From SIAQ01 sp963767835 (GTDB taxonomy: Bacteria; Planctomycetota; Planctomycetia; Gemmatales; Gemmataceae), in contig CAVYFY010000006.1 of the NCBI GenBank assembly GCA_963767835.1, positions 310,001 to 374,000 on the forward strand: a stretch of 64,000 bases of DNA, read 5' to 3'. Below the pieces are notes generated by a model. That model did no database searches and was not told where the DNA came from. It saw nothing but the letters and a program-made list of their open reading frames with translations. Of the stretch, positions 1 to 9,053 are shown in pieces (within the stretch, counting starts at the first letter, position 1; the number at the start of each line of letters is the position of its first letter). Made by a program: the position numbers and the translations under genes.

Positions 1-230
1 GACTGGAATGCGGGAAGACAACGAGCCGGGCGCGGCAGAGGCCCCTTCTCTAGACTAGTGGGAACGCTGTCGGTCTGGCGCGGCGGCAGCGACGGGCGCC
101 GTGGCAGCATCGGTGCGGCGCGGGGCCGGGGGCAGCGACAGTCCGACGACGGGAGCCGCACGGAAGCGGCGCCGTTCCTGGCGGGAGCGGCGGTCTGGCG
201 CGGGGGTGCGCCGGTCGGACGCGGGGTCAT
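1..230 (-). CDS. Possible Pro/Arg-rich ORF, truncated by window edge
   Basis: An open frame of 76 codons begins with an ATG that overlaps the TGA stop of the sugar permease (ATGA, 227-230) and stays open to the window edge. The overlap is the type seen in coupled operons, and an ATP-binding subunit would be expected somewhere nearby. However, the translation is low-complexity, rich in Pro, Arg and Ala, with no Walker A or any recognisable ABC feature. It may be a chance frame in GC-rich DNA. The sequence also contains near-repeated GGTCTGGCGCGG stretches (about 70-80 and 191-203). Confidence 0.2.
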   Translation of the reverse strand, partial: MTPRPTGAPPRQTAAPARNGAASVRLPSSDCRCPRPRAAPMLPRRPSLPPRQTDSVPTSLEKGPLPRPARCLPAFQ

Positions 231-1561
231 TTGCGATTCCGTCGGCGTCGCAAGGTGTCAAGCAACACCGCCGTCATGAGAACCGCTCCCAAGACGATCT
301 TCTGATTGAATGGATCGACGTCCGTCAGATTCATTCCGTTCTTAATCACGGAGATGATGAACGCTCCGATTAGGGTGCCGAAGATCTTCCCCTGTCCTCC
401 CATCAACGACGTGCCTCCCACCACCACAGCGGCAATCACTTCCAGTTCGTACATCTGGCCGAACTTTGGATCGCCCGCCGAGAGCTGCGATGTCAGCGCA
501 ATGCCGCCGAGCCCGGCGACGGCGCCGCAGATCGTGTAGACGGCGATGACGATTCGTTCGACCGGCACCCCGGACAGATAGGTGGCTCTCTTGTTGGAGC
601 CAATCGCATACACGTAACGTCCGAACACCGTGCGCGACATCACCAGGTGCGCCAGGACATAAAGGGCGATCATCAGCAAGATCGGATGCGGCACGCCAAA
701 GGTCTGTCCGCGACCGAGCCAATTGAATGTCGATGGCAGCTCCGGGATCGAGCGGCCTTCTGACAGACGAAACGCCAGGCCGCTGGCCATCATCATCATT
801 CCCAGCGTCACGATGAACGGCGGAATCTGAAACGTGGTGATCATGAACCCGTTCAAGGCGCCGGCCAGGGCGCAAATCGCGATGCCGGCGCAGCCCGCAA
901 CCAGGACGGTAGCGACGCCTGCATCGATGCCGCCACCCCAGTCACGGATCATCAACGCCGAGCTGACGGAGGCCAGGGCGACCAACGAGCCGACCGAAAG
1001 ATCGATGCCCCCAGTGATAATCACCATCGTCATGCCGATGGCAATAATCGCGTAGATGGCCGTCTGATTGGCGACGCCGAGCAGGTTGCTGACCTTCAAG
1101 AAGTCGGGCCAGGTATAGGAGCTCGGAATGACACACTTCGCCGAGCCGACGCCAGGGAAGCGGTCGTATACCGTCCACTTCGCCGTAACGTCGTTGGCAG
1201 CGATGGCGTCGATTCGTTCGCCTTGCTCGAGAATCGCCTCGAGGGCCTTGCGCGCGTCCGGCACGGAGCCGTTGACGGTGGCCAAAATGGTGGCGCCAGA
1301 GGCTCCCAATGTTTCCGCGGCGGCCCGGGAAAAGGCCAGGTCTTCGCTGGTGTCGCGCGTCACGATCAACACACGTGCATGCTGGCCATGCTGCGCCACG
1401 ATCAGGTCGGCCACCTGGCGACCCGCGTCTTCGCCAGTTGGGTATTGCTGCTTGACGGTCAAAGCGGCGAAGAGTCCGGCGAGCAAGAGCAGCACGAACA
1501 CCATCCCGTAGTCGTGCCCCAGCAGATAATCAAGGAGCTTCGCTTTGATTTGATTGCTCAT
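227..1561 (-). CDS. Ribose-type sugar ABC transporter permease with extra N-terminal domain
   Basis: Inner-membrane permease of the RbsC/BPD_transp_2 family, 444 residues against about 320 for E. coli RbsC. The core starts near residue 155 and carries the family signature GMTMVIITGGIDLSVGS (176-192), followed by multiple hydrophobic helices to the C-terminus. Transmembrane helix 1 (about 17-36) is separated from the core by about 115 soluble residues (about 37-152) that include VLIVTRD and DAIAANDVTAKW. These resemble half of a periplasmic sugar-binding fold. It follows the binding-protein gene by 49 bp on the same strand, so they are probably co-transcribed. No ATPase gene is visible. Family assignment is firm; the sugar is unknown. 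Confidence 0.9.
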   Translation of the reverse strand: MSNQIKAKLLDYLLGHDYGMVFVLLLLAGLFAALTVKQQYPTGEDAGRQVADLIVAQHGQHARVLIVTRDTSEDLAFSRAAAETLGASGATILATVNGSVPDARKALEAILEQGERIDAIAANDVTAKWTVYDRFPGVGSAKCVIPSSYTWPDFLKVSNLLGVANQTAIYAIIAIGMTMVIITGGIDLSVGSLVALASVSSALMIRDWGGGIDAGVATVLVAGCAGIAICALAGALNGFMITTFQIPPFIVTLGMMMMASGLAFRLSEGRSIPELPSTFNWLGRGQTFGVPHPILLMIALYVLAHLVMSRTVFGRYVYAIGSNKRATYLSGVPVERIVIAVYTICGAVAGLGGIALTSQLSAGDPKFGQMYELEVIAAVVVGGTSLMGGQGKIFGTLIGAFIISVIKNGMNLTDVDPFNQKIVLGAVLMTAVLLDTLRRRRNRK

Positions 1562-1610
1562 TGGATCAAGCCGGCTTCGATTTCCTGGTCCGCCAATTCG
1601 TTGCCGTGCG

Positions 1611-2590
1611 CTACTTCTTCAACTCGGGATCTTTATCGGCGTCTTCTTTGTAATAAAGTTCAGATCGGATAAGGATCTCGGGTTCGACCGAGTCGCCGTT
1701 GAAGTGCTTGAGTATCTGCTGGATGGTGACTCGCCCCATGCGGTCGGGAAACTGAATCGGATCGCACAGGATCTTGCCGTCACGGATCGCTTGCTTGCCG
1801 ATGAGTTGGCCATCGAAGGCAATGATCTTGACCTGATCGGCCTTCGCGGTGCCCTCCAGGGCGGCGCGGCGCCGAGCCCGGAAGGATCATTGATGGCGAA
1901 GATCGCGGCCAGGTCCGGATTCGCTTCGATGGCGTCCTTGGCGGCGCGGAAACCTGCGTCCCGCGCGCCGCCGCCGTCGAGCGTGGCCACGACCTTGATC
2001 TGGTTGCCGGCGGCTTTCGCGTTGTGAGCGTTGACGATTTCGAGGAAGCCTTTCACGCGCATCTGACACGATTCTGTTTGCGGGAAATGCAAAATCGCAA
2101 CCTTCCCGCCCGATTGGCCCAGCAGCTTGACCATCGCTTCCCCCGCCAGCTTGCCGCCTTGATAGTTGTTCGTGGCAATATGACAGACGACTTTGCCCGC
2201 GCTGCCGGCGTACTTGTTATCGTTGGTGAAGACCGGAATCCCGGCGGCGTTCGCTTGAGCGATGGCCGGCCCGATCGATTGCGAATCGCATGGATTGAGC
2301 ACGATCGCCGCGACCCCTTTGACGATGAATTCCTGGACCTGATCCGCTTGTTTCTTCACGTCATTATCCGCGGACACGACTATCACATCGTAGCCGTGCT
2401 TCGCGGCCTCGGCTTTCATGTTGTCGGCAATGACCTGAAAGAACGGGTTCGTCAATGTGAGCGCGGAGAAGCCGATGGTCCCCTTCTTCTTCACCGCGGT
2501 TTCGGGCGCCGGATCGCGCCGCGTGTCACCGCATCCGGCGACTGCGAAAAAGAACGCAAACAGAATGACAGACGAAAGGAGGCGTACCAT
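1611..2590 (-). CDS. Sugar ABC transporter substrate-binding lipoprotein (RbsB-like), frameshifted
   Basis: Periplasmic sugar-binding protein of the type-1 PBP family (Peripla_BP_4). The ATG at 2590 has GGAGAAA just upstream. It begins a signal peptide ending in the lipobox AVAGC (Cys20). The body contains GFSALTLTNPFF, a typical strand-1 motif, and FAINDPSGLGA. The frame shifts near 1865-1880. Restoring one base (GGC GCC [C]GC GCC) gives GARAALEGTAKADQVKII and then a continuous C-terminus ending at a TAG at 1611-1613, giving about 326 residues, normal for the family. A single-base deletion, probably a sequencing error, is the simplest explanation. It precedes the permease gene and is divergent from aroE. 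Confidence 0.88.
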
Positions 2591-2734
2591 GGGTTTCTCC
2601 GCAGACGGTTGGCGGGTGCGTGTTGAATAATCGGGGGCGAAATCGAATGCCGGTCCGCCCCTGGATACAATTTCACGAATAGTTACCGGGCACAAGCTTA
2701 CCACTGCTTATAACCAGCAGGCCGAGGAAACGCC

Positions 2735-3592
2735 ATGAATTTTCTTAGCGAAATCACCGGCTCATTTGCACAGCCATGCGCGGAGAATCCCACGGTGGCC
2801 ATGGTGGAGGCCGCCTATCGGCACCACGGGCTCGACTGGCGCTACCTCAATTGCGAAGTTGCGCCGCAGGATTTGGGAGACGCCGTACGCGGTGCGCGGG
2901 CCATGCGCTGGGCCGGCTTCAACTGCTCACTGCCGCACAAGGTCGCCGTCATCCAATTTCTCGACGGCCTTGGCGCGTCGGCCGCTATCATTGGCGCCGT
3001 CAACTGTGTGGTCCGACGCCAGGGCAAGCTGATCGGCGAGAACACCGACGGCAAAGGCTTCGTGCAATCGCTGCGCGAACACATTGATCCAAAGGGGAAG
3101 ACTGTCGTCATGTTCGGCGCCGGCGGCGCGGCGCGGGCGATTGGTGTGGAAACGGCACTGGCCGGCGCCAAGAAGATTACCGTGGTCAACCGTTCGCCGG
3201 AACGCGGAGAAGCCCTGACGCGACTGCTGAACGAGAAGACGCCGGTCGAGGCCGAATTCGTTCCCTGGGTCGGCGACTACCGGATTCCCCCGGCTACGGA
3301 AATCGTGGTGAACGCGACCTCGATTGGCCTGTTCCCAGATGTAGACGCCCGGCTGGCGCTCAATCTGGATACCCTGACGCCGCGAATGTTGGTGGCCGAC
3401 GTGATTCCCAATCCACCGCGCACACGGCTCATTCGCGACGCGGCGGCGCGCGGTTGTCGCGTCATTGATGGACTCGGGATGCTTGTCAATCAAGGCGTGA
3501 TTGGGATAAGGTACTGGACCGGTCTCGACGTCGATCCGCGTGTGATGCGAGCCAAGGTGGAAGAACTTTTTCAGGAAAAGGCGGGGACTTGA
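2735..3592 (+). CDS. aroE: Shikimate dehydrogenase-like protein
   Basis: NADP-dependent reduction of 3-dehydroshikimate in the chorismate pathway is the expected role. The protein is 285 residues, a normal length. The ATG is preceded by GAGGAAACGCC. The catalytic Lys (SLPHK, Lys69), the Asp of ENTDGKGF (Asp105) and the Rossmann loop GAGGAARAI (128-136) are present, as is the C-terminal helix motif LGMLVNQGVIGIRYW. The N-terminal substrate loop is unusual. Where classical AroE has an SxS pair that binds the shikimate carboxylate, this protein reads GSFAQPCAENPT (9-20). I have the impression that related planctomycete proteins share this variant. It could be a true AroE with a modified pocket or an AroE-like dehydrogenase for another substrate. 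Confidence 0.82.
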   Translation: MNFLSEITGSFAQPCAENPTVAMVEAAYRHHGLDWRYLNCEVAPQDLGDAVRGARAMRWAGFNCSLPHKVAVIQFLDGLGASAAIIGAVNCVVRRQGKLIGENTDGKGFVQSLREHIDPKGKTVVMFGAGGAARAIGVETALAGAKKITVVNRSPERGEALTRLLNEKTPVEAEFVPWVGDYRIPPATEIVVNATSIGLFPDVDARLALNLDTLTPRMLVADVIPNPPRTRLIRDAAARGCRVIDGLGMLVNQGVIGIRYWTGLDVDPRVMRAKVEELFQEKAGT

Positions 3593-3721
3593 ACGCGCGT
3601 TTCAGACGGCCAGTCGCGGCGTCGGTCCAGACGGCGCGCGTGGCACCGGGCCGGGGTGCGCCCGGGTGCGCCCCTTCGACTCCGCCGCTACCGCTGAGCC
3701 TGGCGGGCGTCGAATGGCTCG

Positions 3722-3743
3722 CCTCCCCCCGGACGGGGGGAGG
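3722..3743 (+). terminator. GC-rich hairpin after aroE
   Basis: A perfect 9-bp stem CCTCCCCCC / GGGGGGAGG with a GGAC loop lies about 130 bp after aroE and about 40 bp past the end of the minus-strand propeller gene. It has no T-tract, so a terminator role for the convergent pair is only possible. Confidence 0.4.
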
Positions 3744-3785
3744 TCGAATAACCGAACTCACTTAACTGAAGGCCGAGAAGGCTCA

Positions 3786-5520
3786 CTATTGGCTCAGCGT
3801 GATGAAGAACATGCTGGTATAGGTTGTTCCGTTGGGGTCGGTCAACCAGTTAGGATTGTTTGGGTCCGGGCTAAAATTGACGGTGCCTGAATAGTAACCG
3901 TCAAGGTAAATCGTGCCCGCGGAATTCACGGCGATGCCAAAGCCGGTGCCGGAACCGGTGGTTCCGCCGAATGCGTCCGCCCAATCGAAGTTGCCGGCCG
4001 AAGACAGTTTCAACACGAAAACGTCGGTCGCGTCGGGGGCGGTCGTCAGTGAATAAGTGCCGGAGCCTGGGTCGAAGTCGGTCGTGCCAGAGAAACCGCC
4101 TGTGGCGTAGATGTTGCCAGCGGCGTCCACGGCCAGCCCATACACGTTGGTGTCCTCAAACACGTTGAGGCTGCCGGAGGACTCCAATCCCTTCGCCCAG
4201 ACGAGTGCTCCGGCGCTATTCAGCTTGGTGATGAACCCCTGGTTCGCATAATCGGTGCACGGCAGATTGGTCGTCCCGGCGCCGGGGTTGAAGTCGACTG
4301 TGCCCTCATAATTCCCTCCGACAATGACGTTCCCGCTGCCGTCCAGCACGATGCTCTGGATGTAGCATTCGCCGAAGTTGGGTAGTGAGGAACCGGCGGC
4401 CGCCAAGAACGGGCTGACCCAGCCGAATTGCCCGTTGGTGTTCAGCTTGAGGACGAACCCGCTCTGGTTGGAGGAGGAAACATCGTGCGTCCCGGAACCT
4501 GGGTCGAAGTCCACGGTCCCCGAAAAGGAAAGCGCCCACGAACACGTCTCCGGATGCGTCCACCGCCAGGTGCTGCCCCAAGGCAGCGAACGCTGCTGAG
4601 GGATCGGCGATCGACATGTTCCAGACGGCGCTGCCACTCGGGTTGAACTTGAGGACGTCGAAGGCGCCTTCGTTTACCGTCGCGGTGCCAAAGGCAGTCC
4701 CGCTACCGAGCGGATTCTGCGTTAGCGAGTAGGTGAAAGCGGAAGCCGAGGCGGAGAGAATCGTGTACGAACCGTTGTAACCGCTGGGAGTCATGCCGCT
4801 GATGACGACGGTTTGCCCTGCTGCGAAGTTATTGGCGGCAGTGATGGTTGCCGTATGGGTGCTGGAGTTCCAGGTTGCCGCCGTGATCGACGCACTGCTG
4901 GAGCCGGACGTGTACGCGAGGGCATAGACGTTACCGGCGGCATCAACGCCGACCCCAGCACCCGAGTTAAAATAGGGCGTTCCCCAGCTGTCGGCCCATT
5001 GGAACGTCCCGCTCGAATTGAGCTTGGCCACAAAGGCGTCCGCGCTTCCGGCGGACGTCAGGTTGATCGAGCCAAAGGCGGTCGTCCCGGCGAATTCCCC
5101 GGTGACACACACGTTGCCGCTTCCGTCGATCTGGATACTTGTGCCGCGGTCGAAACCGCCCGCGTTGCTGCCGCCCATTTGTTGGACCCAAACCAGGGAG
5201 TTGTCCGGGGCATACTTGGCCACGAAAGCGTCCCGAGTGCCCAAGGAGGTCAAGACGCCATCCGTGCCCGGATGCGCCGGGTCGAAATCGGCGGTGCCAA
5301 TGAAGCCCCCGGTCATGTAGGTGTCACCGGCCGTATCGACAGCGATGCAAGTGGGCGAAATGCCCCCGGTGGAATCCACGCTCATGGCCGATTGCAAGGT
5401 CACGCTCGGGACCGAGCGGTCTTCCAACACTTCGACGGCGAGTCGGGTGCCCTGCGTCCGCTTGGTGTTCTTGGTCCGGATGGGCTTCCTGGAACGCCGT
5501 AGCCAATTGGTGAAGAACAT
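3786..5520 (-). CDS. Secreted SBBP-type beta-propeller protein, frameshifted
   Basis: Repeated units of about 50 residues with the pattern G(S/T)VDFDPGSGT ... GFVLKLN ... VDGSGNVYVTG are SBBP (beta-propeller) repeats. The N-terminus is basic and carries LEDRSVPS (32-39), an N-terminal signature I know from exported planctomycete proteins. The frame changes once near 4520-4535 (in VFVGAF / SGTVDFDPG), and both halves continue the same repeat, so this is one gene of about 578 codons. A segment of about 65 residues rich in Thr, Ala and Ser (GQTVVISGMTPSGYNGSY) interrupts one blade near residues 210-275. Function unknown; presumably extracellular. Confidence 0.72.
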
Positions 5521-5724
5521 TGTGCAACTCCTCTTGTTAGAATGGAGGGAACGTAATTGCTCTGTTCTCAGTGCGCCATCTGGCGGCGAAATACGCCAAG
5601 AATTTTGGAAATTTATTTTGCAGCCAGGGGGGCGACGCGCGAAATGGGGGGCGACGGGTGGAAGGAATGGTTGGACGGTGCGTACACTGGCAGAAATCGA
5701 TGCGTGACCTGCGTTACTGTAGGA

Positions 5725-7800
5725 TCAGTCGTTGGGCCGCTTTTCGTGGTCTGCGGGCTGGTATTCCTGAAAACGCAGAGTGAAACTCCCCGTGGCGCCC
5801 GCTTCGTTGGCCACGATAATGATCGTGTACTCGCCGTCGGCCGGCGGGACGAACAATAGCCGGTAGGCCATGCCTTGCCCGCCGTCGATATCTTCGGCGA
5901 GCACTTTGCCGGCGGCGTTCTTGGCGATCAGGTACGTAGCGCATCCGTCACTCAACAGATCGATTAGGTAGTGTTTGCCGGCTTTGAACTGGCGCGAATA
6001 AGTCTTGAAGAATTTGCTCTTGAGCGACGAGTCGTCTTTGGTGAGTAGTTCCTTGATCTCTTCGGGTTCGCCGACCTTGGCCAACGTCTTGAGTTGATCG
6101 CTGACGCGCCATTGTTGCTCGACAACTTTCATGAGGACAGCGATTTTGCGAGAAAACTCCGGGCGCTTCGACGCAAGCTCGTGTGCCGTCTTCATTGAAG
6201 CCAGCGCGGCTTTGTAATCACCCTTGAACCGGAAGATGACGCCCAAGTTAAGGTGGAAGTCGGCGTTCTTGGGCTCGAGGTCTTTTCGACGCTGCTCAAC
6301 TCGCTCACGCAGCGGCGTCGAACCGGTGATCACCAACCGGCTTCGCGCACGCTCCAGCACTTGCGACATTTCAGGCCAGCGTTCCTGCTCATGGAGCAAC
6401 TCTGCTTCGCGCAAATCCGCCTCAACTGCTTGCTCTGCCGCTAAGCGTTCACGCTCCTTTTTTACCTCTCGTTCTTCCCGGTCGCGGCGTTTTTCCGCCT
6501 CTTGAGCCGCACGGTCGTTGATCCACGCCCCGGCTATCCCTGCCACGGCACCTACCGCCAAAAGCAGCATCACCGCGAACAGCGCCGCCGTTGCCAGCGC
6601 GCCTTTGTTCCGCCGGGCAAATTTCCGCACGCGGTAGCCAACGCTCGGCGGACAGGCTTCGACTGGCTCATTCGCCAGGTAACGCCCTATGTCCAGCGCA
6701 AAGGAATTAGCCGTCTCATAACGGCGGTTGCGGTCCTTGTCCAGGGCTTTCATGACGATCCAGTCGAGATCGCCGCGCAACGTCATCGACATGCGGCGCG
6801 AATCGACGCCGCGGCGCTCGGCCGTTGTCGTCACGGCGGCGCCGAGCGTGCTGATGCGCGTGCTGGGGTTGGCGGGCTCTTCCTCCTGAATAATGCGGCG
6901 AACCTCGTCGAGGCCCAACGTCTTCATGCGCGCCTCTTCGAACGGCGTCGTTCCGGTCAGCAATTCGTAGAGCAGCACGCCGAGCGAATAGATGTCGCTG
7001 CGTGTGTCCACGTCGAGCAGGTTCAGGGCGGCTTGCTCGGGACTCATATAGCGCGGCGTGCCGAGCATCTGCGCGATGCCGGTGAACAGCGAGCGTTCGG
7101 TGAGCGATTGGCCCGTGGCCTTGGCGACGCCGAAATCGATCACCTTCGGCACCGGCACCGTGTCGTCATGGGCGACCAGCACGTTGGTCGGCTTGAGATC
7201 GCGGTGGATGATGCCCTTCTGATGCGCATGTTGGACCGCATGGCAGACCCGCATGAACAGTTCGAGCCGCTGGCGAATGGTCAGCTTATGCTGGTCGCAA
7301 TATTCGGTGATGGGGATGCCGCGCACCAGTTCCATGACGAAGTAAGGCCGACCCGATTCGGTGGCGCCGGCGTCGAGAACGCGCGCGATGTTGGGATGGT
7401 CCATGAGGGCGAGGGCCTGGCGTTCGGCTTCGAAGCGCGCGATCACCTGCTTGCTATCCATGCCGGGCTTGATGATTTTGAGTGCGACGCGGCGGCGCAC
7501 GGGCCGCAGCTGGTCGGCGTGGAAGACGAGTCCCATGCCGCCTTCGCCGATCTGTTCGAGCAGTTTGTAGGGTCCGATCTCAGCGCCGGGCTTTTCGGTG
7601 ATCGGCGCCTCGGTAATCGCGTTGTCAATCCCCGGCGGCGGCTGGTCGAGAAAGCTGCCGAGCTCCCCCTGGGCGACGAGGAGCCGGTCAACTTGCCGCC
7701 GCAACGCCGCATCGTTGCCACACGCGCGGTCGAGGTACGCAACCCGTTCGGCGGCATCCGCGATGTCGAGGGCAGCCGCGAAGATGGATCGTTCGTTCAT
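5725..7800 (-). CDS. Hanks-type serine/threonine protein kinase with C-terminal sensor region
   Basis: Membrane-anchored eukaryotic-like kinase. Numbered from the upstream in-frame start at 7809, it shows the P-loop GEGGMG (88-93), catalytic Lys111, HRDLKPTN (202-209), DFG (225-227) and the activation segment ending GTPRYMSPEQ. One transmembrane helix follows (ATAALFAVMLLLAVGAVAGI), then a charged coiled coil (KRRDREEREVKKERERLAA), TPR-like helices and a C-terminal beta-rich part ending DGEYTIIIVAN and SFTLRFQEY, like a PPC domain. The ATG at 7800 is preferred over 7809 because GAGG lies 9 nt upstream. It lies 85 bp after an ECF sigma gene; this ECF-kinase pairing is common in planctomycetes and suggests a shared signalling role. 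Confidence 0.93.
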   Translation of the reverse strand: MNERSIFAAALDIADAAERVAYLDRACGNDAALRRQVDRLLVAQGELGSFLDQPPPGIDNAITEAPITEKPGAEIGPYKLLEQIGEGGMGLVFHADQLRPVRRRVALKIIKPGMDSKQVIARFEAERQALALMDHPNIARVLDAGATESGRPYFVMELVRGIPITEYCDQHKLTIRQRLELFMRVCHAVQHAHQKGIIHRDLKPTNVLVAHDDTVPVPKVIDFGVAKATGQSLTERSLFTGIAQMLGTPRYMSPEQAALNLLDVDTRSDIYSLGVLLYELLTGTTPFEEARMKTLGLDEVRRIIQEEEPANPSTRISTLGAAVTTTAERRGVDSRRMSMTLRGDLDWIVMKALDKDRNRRYETANSFALDIGRYLANEPVEACPPSVGYRVRKFARRNKGALATAALFAVMLLLAVGAVAGIAGAWINDRAAQEAEKRRDREEREVKKERERLAAEQAVEADLREAELLHEQERWPEMSQVLERARSRLVITGSTPLRERVEQRRKDLEPKNADFHLNLGVIFRFKGDYKAALASMKTAHELASKRPEFSRKIAVLMKVVEQQWRVSDQLKTLAKVGEPEEIKELLTKDDSSLKSKFFKTYSRQFKAGKHYLIDLLSDGCATYLIAKNAAGKVLAEDIDGGQGMAYRLLFVPPADGEYTIIIVANEAGATGSFTLRFQEYQPADHEKRPND

Positions 7801-7885
7801 GGTGGGCATCCTCGTTGGGCTCTGAATAGCGGGCCATACTTATCAGTGCGCCATCGGCGCAAGAAGTTCGCCAAAAAAAATGAAA

Positions 7886-8443
7886 TCAGTCGGCGTGCAG
7901 TTTGTTGTATAGCCAGGATCGAGCGTAAACCCAGGTGCGGTCGGCCGTTCGAGCCGAGATGCCGAGCGCTTCTGCCGCCTGGATCGACGTGAGACCGGCA
8001 AAGTAGCGGAGCTTGACCAACTCCGCGGCCTTGGAATCGGCCGCCGCCAGCTGCGTCAATGCGTCGTCGAGCGCGATCAGGTCGTCGGAGATTTCGGAAG
8101 CGGCGACCTGCGCTTCGGGCAGCACTTCGCGGTCCCGGTCGCCGCCACGTTTCAGCCGGCTCTTGCGCCGTGCGTTTTCAACCAGGATTCGCCGCATCGC
8201 CTCCGCCGCGGCAGCAAAGAAGTGTCCACGGCTGTTCCAGTCCTGCGCTTTCTCCACGTCCACGAGGCGCAAGTACGCCTCGTGAACCAGCGCGGTTGCT
8301 TCCAGCGTCTGGCCAGGCTTCTCTTGTGCCAGTTTCTGAGCCGCCAACTGGCGCAGCTCGGCGTAGACCACCGGCAATAATTGCTCGGCGGCGTGCGGAT
8401 CGCCTTGTTCGATGGCAGTCAGGATGCGGGTGACATCGCTCAT
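7886..8443 (-). CDS. ECF-family RNA polymerase sigma factor
   Basis: 185 residues of the planctomycete ECF class (TIGR02999-like). The region-2 block ALVHEAYLRLVD and FFAAAAEAMRRILVENARRK is followed by an acidic linker and the region-4 helix-turn-helix AGLTSIQAAEALGISARTADRTW. There is no anti-sigma gene. The downstream Ser/Thr kinase on the same strand probably plays the regulatory part, as proposed for this ECF class. It is probably transcribed from the GC-rich gap at 8444-9053. Confidence 0.92.
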   Translation of the reverse strand: MSDVTRILTAIEQGDPHAAEQLLPVVYAELRQLAAQKLAQEKPGQTLEATALVHEAYLRLVDVEKAQDWNSRGHFFAAAAEAMRRILVENARRKSRLKRGGDRDREVLPEAQVAASEISDDLIALDDALTQLAAADSKAAELVKLRYFAGLTSIQAAEALGISARTADRTWVYARSWLYNKLHAD

Positions 8444-9053
8444 GTCGGCCAGTTTATCGCGCGGGAAGCGCCTCGTCTCTTGCGGCGGCGGCTAAATGAC
8501 ACAGCACGGCAGTGGGTGTCACGGGCCAGGATGGCAATTTGGCACCAATTGGCGAACTGGCCGATCACAGGACCATCCTCAATTTGTCAGACAAATCAGG
8601 TCGGAGGAGACCGACATCGCGCGACGGATGGCGTGCGTCGGTTGCGTCGACCTAAGCAGCGAACGGGCTGCGCAGGCGCAATCGGCGGCAGCGCGCGACC
8701 GGCACCTGCGGCGTGCGCGGTGCGTGGCACGGCGAAGGGAAACTCGGACGGCGCTGCGGGCCGGGCGGTGCGCGACTACGGGACAAACTGTCCACCACGG
8801 TTATGCCAGCCTGAAACAGAGTCCCGAGTGAATTGGGCTCCCATGCCGCAACCAATTATGTATTTTGATGTTACGGTCAATGTGCACCGGGAAATGGCGG
8901 TGAGATTGATTTGCACAGGTAGCGCAGAGTTCCCAAAGCAGGCTGCCTTTTGGCACTGGAAGTTTCCAGCCGATCTGATAAAATGAGGTTGCGTGCGTTG
9001 AGCGCCGGTAGGTAATTCTTCCTTTGCCGTTTCCTTCCCCGTAGGCAGCAACA
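8444..9053. other. 610-bp stretch without a convincing gene
   Basis: This lies between the divergent ECF sigma gene and the HEAT-repeat gene. All open frames here are Arg/Pro-rich or short, with no ribosome-binding site or known domain. The centre (about 8640-8780) is very GC-rich, and the part after 8830 is more AT-rich and probably holds the promoter of the HEAT gene. No convincing inverted repeat, tRNA or promoter pair was seen. Confidence 0.5.

Noticed and set aside
6502..7992. 496-codon plus-strand ORF opposite the Ser/Thr kinase
   Set aside because: It is the antisense frame of the kinase gene. The translation is Arg/His/Gly-rich, has no domain, and lacks a ribosome-binding site; GC-rich codon bias keeps such frames open.
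8953..8970. TGGCAC-containing site before the HEAT gene as a sigma-54 promoter
   Set aside because: The expected GC of the -12 element at the correct spacing is absent.
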